Positions 14,671 through 17,736 of a stretch of 17,736 nucleotides of DNA are shown piece by piece (positions within the stretch are counted from its first letter, which is position 1; the number at the start of each line of letters is the position of its first letter). The DNA comes from an uncultured Acidaminococcus sp. Lineage in GTDB: Bacteria > Bacillota > Negativicutes > Acidaminococcales > Acidaminococcaceae. The notes beneath the pieces were generated by a model. It did not search any database. It saw only the letters and a list, made by a program, of their open reading frames with translations, and was not told where the DNA came from. The stretch spans positions 1 to 17,736 of the forward strand of contig CAJMHI010000039.1 of the NCBI GenBank assembly GCA_905213155.1, read 5' to 3'. A program made the position numbers and the translations under genes.

Positions 14671-15696
14671 CTACTCACTTTGCCGGGTATACCCACTGCG
14701 CCGAAATGCATTCATATTCTCTGCCGCCATCGCCGTCCCACGCACGGCGCAATGCGGAGCGTTTTCTGCAACGTGAACCCGCAATCCGCTAGCCCAATTG
14801 AGCAAGCTGTCAAAATTCCGCAATTGGGCACCGCCTCCTGTGAGCAAGATTCCCTGCTCTTTCACTGCCGTCAGCAATTCCTCGTCCAGGTCTTCCAGCA
14901 CGGAGCGGACCAGTTCCAGCATGGATTGCACAGGTCCTTGAAAGGCTTCCCGCATTTGATTTTGGTTCAGGTTCACCGCTGCCGGCATTCCCGTCAAAAG
15001 GTTTTTTCCTTTAATTTCCATGGAGGCAGGCGGATTGCTTTCCCATACGGTCCCTATTTCGATTTTTGCCTGCTCTGCCCGGTTATTTCCTACAACCAGA
15101 TTATAATTTTTCCGCAGGTACTGGGCAAGAGCCCAATCCAGTGCTTCGCCACCCTGACGCAGGCAGCGAACCAAAGCAATGCGGCCCAGGCAAAAAACTG
15201 CGGCTTCCATAGCACCCGCTCCCATATGTACGACCAATGTTCCCCGGGTGCCTTTAACATCCACTCCAGCCCCCAGTGCCGCTGCCAAGGGTGCGTCCAA
15301 AAGGTATGCCTCCCGGGCTCCTGCTTCTGTGGCCGCATCTAAAACAGCCCGGCGCTCCACACTGGTCACGCCGCTGAAGGTACTAAGTACCAGCCGTGGC
15401 CTGGAAAAGAATCGTTTCCCCAGGATTCTTTTGAGATAGGAGCGCAGCATAATTTTTGTCAGATCAAAATCCGCAATGACCCCATTGCGTAATGGTCTCA
15501 CGGCTTCCCAGTCTTCCGGCACTCGCCCCAGCATAGGGCAAGCTTTGTCGCCAACGGCAATAGTAGTCCCATTTCTGCGGCTGCGAACAACCACAGAGGC
15601 TTCCTCCAAAACAAGTCCTTCGCCCACGACTGCCATACGGGTAGACCCGGTGCCCAAATCCACACCCAGGTCTGCTGTGCCGAAAAAATCAAACAT
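14671..15696 (-). CDS. mreB: MreB-like actin homologue with altered nucleotide-binding motifs
   Basis: This 341-residue protein is clearly MreB by length, by DLGVDLGT (9-16), RPLRNGVIADFD (68-78), VERRAVLDAATEAGAREAYL (113-132), the KIEIG motif (211-215), and the adenosine motif ILLTGGGAQLR (283-293), and by the following mreC and mreD. In other bacteria MreB filaments guide the elongation machinery on the inner membrane face. Two active-site motifs are unlike normal MreB as I remember it. The phosphate-2 loop, normally DIGGGT, is HMGAGA here (157-162), and the IEEP motif with the proposed catalytic Glu is LDAP (133-136). The protein may bind nucleotide but probably hydrolyses it poorly or not at all. 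ATG 15696 has AAGGAG 7 nt upstream and lies 17 bp after radC. A MreB-like ASKHA protein with a changed role is an alternative. Confidence 0.9.
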   Translation of the reverse strand: MFDFFGTADLGVDLGTGSTRMAVVGEGLVLEEASVVVRSRRNGTTIAVGDKACPMLGRVPEDWEAVRPLRNGVIADFDLTKIMLRSYLKRILGKRFFSRPRLVLSTFSGVTSVERRAVLDAATEAGAREAYLLDAPLAAALGAGVDVKGTRGTLVVHMGAGAMEAAVFCLGRIALVRCLRQGGEALDWALAQYLRKNYNLVVGNNRAEQAKIEIGTVWESNPPASMEIKGKNLLTGMPAAVNLNQNQMREAFQGPVQSMLELVRSVLEDLDEELLTAVKEQGILLTGGGAQLRNFDSLLNWASGLRVHVAENAPHCAVRGTAMAAENMNAFRRSGYTRQSE

Positions 15697-15713
15697 GTTG
15701 CTGCTCCTTTTAC

Positions 15714-16403
15714 TTAATCCAGGAAACCCTGCTCTTTAAAGCTATAATAAATCCCATCCCCAATAATCAGATGATCCAACAAGGGTATTCCCATGACTTT
15801 ACCCGTTTCCCGCAAGGTCTTTGTCAATGCCCGGTCTTCCCGGCTGGGGGACGGATCTCCGGAAGGATGGTTATGTACAGCCAAAATCGCGGCTGCATGC
15901 TGCACAATGGCCGGCGCATAGGCTTCCCGGGGATGCACAACAGACGAATTCAGAGAGCCCTCTGAAATCTTCTCAATGCTCATGACTTTTCCCTTGGTAT
16001 TGAGCAGAATCACCCAAAAATGCTCATGGGTAGCGTAGCGCAGGCGAGGCATGACCAGCATTGCGCCATCCTCAGGGCTATGAATCGCCTTGAAAGGTTT
16101 GGTCCCTGCTTCGGCCAGCCGCCGTCCCAATTCCAACGCTGCCATAATCACGGAAGCCTTAGCCGTGCCTAGTCCCTGGACCCGTGTTAATTCCCTGGGA
16201 TTTTGGGTGCGTGCCAGCTGCGTATCTTTTAACAAATCTCCGGTCAGTTCCCGGGCGATATCCAGGGCAGAGCGTCCCTTTGTACCCGTGCCAATTAAAA
16301 TTGCCAGTAATTCCGTCATACTGAGCGCATTGGGCCCATAAGCCAAAAGGCGTTCACGAGGACGTTCTTCCGGCAGCATCTCTTTGATCAAATATTGTGT
16401 CAT
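15714..16403 (-). CDS. radC: RadC-family JAB/MPN domain protein
   Basis: This 229-residue protein has an N-terminal UPF0758 region (PEERPRERLLAYGP) with a helix-hairpin-helix-like GLGTAKA (78-84), then a C-terminal JAB (MPN+) metalloprotease-like domain. The zinc motif is complete: His177 and His179 in HNHPSG and Asp190 in PSREDRA. Despite the name, a role in DNA repair is not supported for this family and its function is unknown. ATG 16403 lies inside the end of maf, a 50-nt overlap in another frame. The start fits the usual RadC N terminus, where a few residues come before PxxERPRE. An internal ATG at 16379 with AAAGAG close upstream is possible and would shorten the overlap. In many Firmicutes radC lies between maf and mreB, as here. 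Confidence 0.93.
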   Translation of the reverse strand: MTQYLIKEMLPEERPRERLLAYGPNALSMTELLAILIGTGTKGRSALDIARELTGDLLKDTQLARTQNPRELTRVQGLGTAKASVIMAALELGRRLAEAGTKPFKAIHSPEDGAMLVMPRLRYATHEHFWVILLNTKGKVMSIEKISEGSLNSSVVHPREAYAPAIVQHAAAILAVHNHPSGDPSPSREDRALTKTLRETGKVMGIPLLDHLIIGDGIYYSFKEQGFLD

Positions 16404-16965
16404 CTATGGTTCCATCCATTTCTGCGATCATTTGTGTTACGGTATAAAGAGGAAGCCCCACCACATTACTGTAGGAGCCCATAATATGAGGAATAAATTG
16501 TGCTGCCGCCCCTTGGATTGCATAGGCACCTGCTTTATCCAGCGGCTCGCCGGAACGTACATACCTGGCAATCAGGGCATCAGTGAGAGGTGCCATAGCC
16601 ACCAGTGTTGATTCTACCCGCGTGAGAGTTTTGTCCCGATAGAGCAGGCTCACACCGGTCAAAACCTGGTGGGTCTCTCCGGATAAAAGCCGCAGCATAG
16701 CTGCTGCTTTTTCCGGAGTTCCCGGCTTTCCCAGGATTTTTCCTCTCAGCGCCACTACTGTATCTGCACCCAGGATCATGGTCTCTGTCCCGACTTTTTC
16801 TGCCACACGCCTTGCCTTGGCAAGAGCATTGTGCTGTACCAGGAGCTCCGGCGTCAGATCGGTTTGCTCTTCTTCCGAGTCGCTAATAATGACTTGAGGC
16901 GTAATACCAATCTGCTGCAACAATTGTAACCGTCTGGGCGACCCAGATGCCAGAATAAGTTTCAT
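16354..16965 (-). CDS. maf: Maf nucleotide pyrophosphatase, dTTP/UTP type
   Basis: This 203-residue protein is a Maf/HAM1-fold nucleoside triphosphate pyrophosphatase. Visible motifs are LASGSPRR (5-12) for phosphate binding, GADTVV with Asp68, ILGKPGTPEKA (78-86), and KAGAYAIQGAAAQFI in the C half. This pattern matches the YhdE type, which hydrolyses dTTP, UTP and their modified forms, but specificity was not tested. Start ATG 16965 has AGGAGG 4 nt upstream, and the ribosome site overlaps the end of the DUF4321 gene. The C terminus is somewhat longer than usual because the reading frame runs 50 nt into radC. In other bacteria Maf overproduction inhibits division, which suits its place beside cell-shape genes. 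Confidence 0.93.
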   Translation of the reverse strand: MKLILASGSPRRLQLLQQIGITPQVIISDSEEEQTDLTPELLVQHNALAKARRVAEKVGTETMILGADTVVALRGKILGKPGTPEKAAAMLRLLSGETHQVLTGVSLLYRDKTLTRVESTLVAMAPLTDALIARYVRSGEPLDKAGAYAIQGAAAQFIPHIMGSYSNVVGLPLYTVTQMIAEMDGTIDDTIFDQRDAAGRTSS

Positions 16966-16973
16966 ACTGCCTC

Positions 16974-17237
16974 CTAAAACTTATGATATGCTGCGGCGCC
17001 CAAGATCATCCCCAGCATCGCCAGCAAATTAGGGGTAAAAGAAAATCCCAAACTTATTTTGCAAACAAAAAGATCCACGACGCCAGGAGGAATATCCACC
17101 AAAAGGTAGGAACGGGTAAGGAAATCTGTAACAGGGCCTGCAACGAGGATTGTTTTCAGGTTTTCTCCTACCATGCCGCCGATAACAGCTCCGCCCAAGA
17201 GAAAGAGAAGCAGCCAGAATCGGTTTCTTCCAGGCAT
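16974..17237 (-). CDS. Small membrane protein of the DUF4321 family
   Basis: This 87-residue protein has two hydrophobic segments, about residues 7-25 (FWLLLFLLGGAVIGGMVG) and 64-84 (LGFSFTPNLLAMLGMILGAAA), typical of DUF4321. Members of this family usually lie just upstream of maf in Firmicutes, as this one does (8-bp gap). No catalytic residues are apparent and the function is unknown. ATG 17237 follows the rseC-like stop by one base, so the two are coupled. It is probably an inner-membrane protein with a short loop between the two helices. The family assignment is from pattern and context, not from a search. Confidence 0.78.
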   Translation of the reverse strand: MPGRNRFWLLLFLLGGAVIGGMVGENLKTILVAGPVTDFLTRSYLLVDIPPGVVDLFVCKISLGFSFTPNLLAMLGMILGAAAYHKF

Positions 17238-17238
17238 C

Positions 17239-17676
17239 TTAAACCTCGACTTTCTTTCCCTTCATATCATAAATATCCCCATCACTGTAGTAGCCAGTAA
17301 TGGTCCACTGTTCTGCCTGCGTCCGCACGCTTTTCTTGAAATTCCTGGCATAGATAAGCCCAAGAACCAGCCATACCAGCGCACTGAGTAGCATGATCTG
17401 CCAGGTCGCTACTGCAGTAAAAAAATGGGCAATAGCGCGGCCAAACGCAAGCCCTGCCAAAAGTGCCAGGGTAGGAATCCCTCGGACAATCCATTTTGCT
17501 TTCTTTTCATCCAGGGTCTGTTTCCCCACAATGACCCGGGTACCTCGTTTTGCCTCACAGGCATTCCAGCAGTCCAGCATTTTGGGACGCTGTTGTCCCG
17601 GCTGCTGCTCAATTTTTACTTTTGCCCGCTGTTTATTCACGGCAATGACTTTGCCTACATAAACGCCGTTGTTCAT
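17239..17676 (-). CDS. RseC/MucC-like membrane protein (SoxR-reducing system family)
   Basis: This 145-residue protein has an N-terminal soluble domain with a beta-rich start (GVYVGKVIAVNKQRAKVKI), two cysteines (C36 and C40, CWNAC), and GTRVIVGKQ. Two adjacent membrane helices follow (about residues 66-87 and 92-110), then a short cytoplasmic tail. This layout fits the RseC/MucC family, whose E. coli member works with the Rsx complex to reduce SoxR and affects sigma-E. The family usually has more cysteines than this, as I recall, so a redox role here is uncertain. ATG 17676 has only a weak purine-rich ribosome site (AGAAGAA). It is the first complete gene of the transcription unit visible here, and neither rsx/rnf nor sigma-E genes are in view. 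Confidence 0.62.
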   Translation of the reverse strand: MNNGVYVGKVIAVNKQRAKVKIEQQPGQQRPKMLDCWNACEAKRGTRVIVGKQTLDEKKAKWIVRGIPTLALLAGLAFGRAIAHFFTAVATWQIMLLSALVWLVLGLIYARNFKKSVRTQAEQWTITGYYSDGDIYDMKGKKVEV

Positions 17677-17736
17677 AGTTCTTCTTGTATGATAATTACA
17701 GAAGCAAAATCACCATTTTCCTTTCTTTAGATTCTG
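17677..17736 (-). other. Right-edge fragment, possible tail of an unidentified upstream gene
   Basis: These 60 bases hold no start or stop that lets a gene be named. On the minus strand one frame reads QNLKKGKW then stop, and another reads ESKERKMVILLL then stop. Either could be the end of the previous gene. No clear promoter is seen, so the operon probably begins outside the window. Confidence 0.25.

Noticed and set aside
1..17736. CRISPR arrays, insertion sequences, tRNA or rRNA genes
   Set aside because: No repeated spacer pattern, transposase, terminal inverted repeats or RNA-gene signatures were seen on either strand.

Overview
The window most likely comes from Acidaminococcus, a Gram-negative, glutamate-fermenting coccus of the Negativicutes (diderm Firmicutes). 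The left 4.6 kb encodes the hydroxyglutarate pathway of glutamate fermentation in the gene order I recall for A. fermentans (gctA-gctB-gcdA-hgdC-hgdA). The predicted proteins resemble the A. fermentans enzymes almost residue for residue, including the catalytic Glu54 of GctB and the iron-sulfur ligands Cys127 and Cys166 of HgdC. They are not identical to the sequences I remember, so this may be another species such as A. intestini or another strain. No alignment could be run.

Every gene I can support is on the minus strand, so transcription runs from high to low coordinates. In that order: (1) 17676-15714, an RseC-like membrane protein, a DUF4321 membrane protein, Maf nucleotide pyrophosphatase and RadC; (2) 15696-10323, the elongation (rod) cluster mreB-mreC-mreD-mrdA(PBP2)-rodA; (3) 10305-6325, a TIGR03960-type B12-binding/radical SAM gene broken by an in-frame TAG, its partner TIGR03936/DUF2344 gene, and ribonuclease G; (4) 6308-4833, the CCA-adding tRNA nucleotidyltransferase; (5) an AT-rich gap of about 280 bp with a likely promoter and operator; (6) 4552-1, the gct-gcd-hgd operon, which runs off the left edge inside hgdA.

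Gaps from rseC to cca are 0-24 bp, with several stop/start overlaps, so these genes probably form one long envelope/RNA-metabolism transcription unit. The gct operon probably starts from its own promoter near 4677-4682. Its products convert 2-hydroxyglutarate to crotonyl-CoA: GctAB loads CoA, HgdC activates the HgdAB dehydratase, and GcdA is the carboxyltransferase of the sodium-pumping glutaconyl-CoA decarboxylase.

Three points stand out. First, the radical SAM gene carries an in-frame amber codon between its N-terminal B12-binding-like domain and its radical SAM domain, with the frame otherwise open for 621 sense codons. Second, MreB has lost the usual phosphate-2 and catalytic residues although its adenosine motif is intact, in a genus of cocci that still keeps the whole rod-shape cluster. 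Third, a perfect 10-bp palindrome sits at the predicted transcription start of the gct operon. I found no RNA genes, mobile elements, CRISPR arrays or plus-strand genes.
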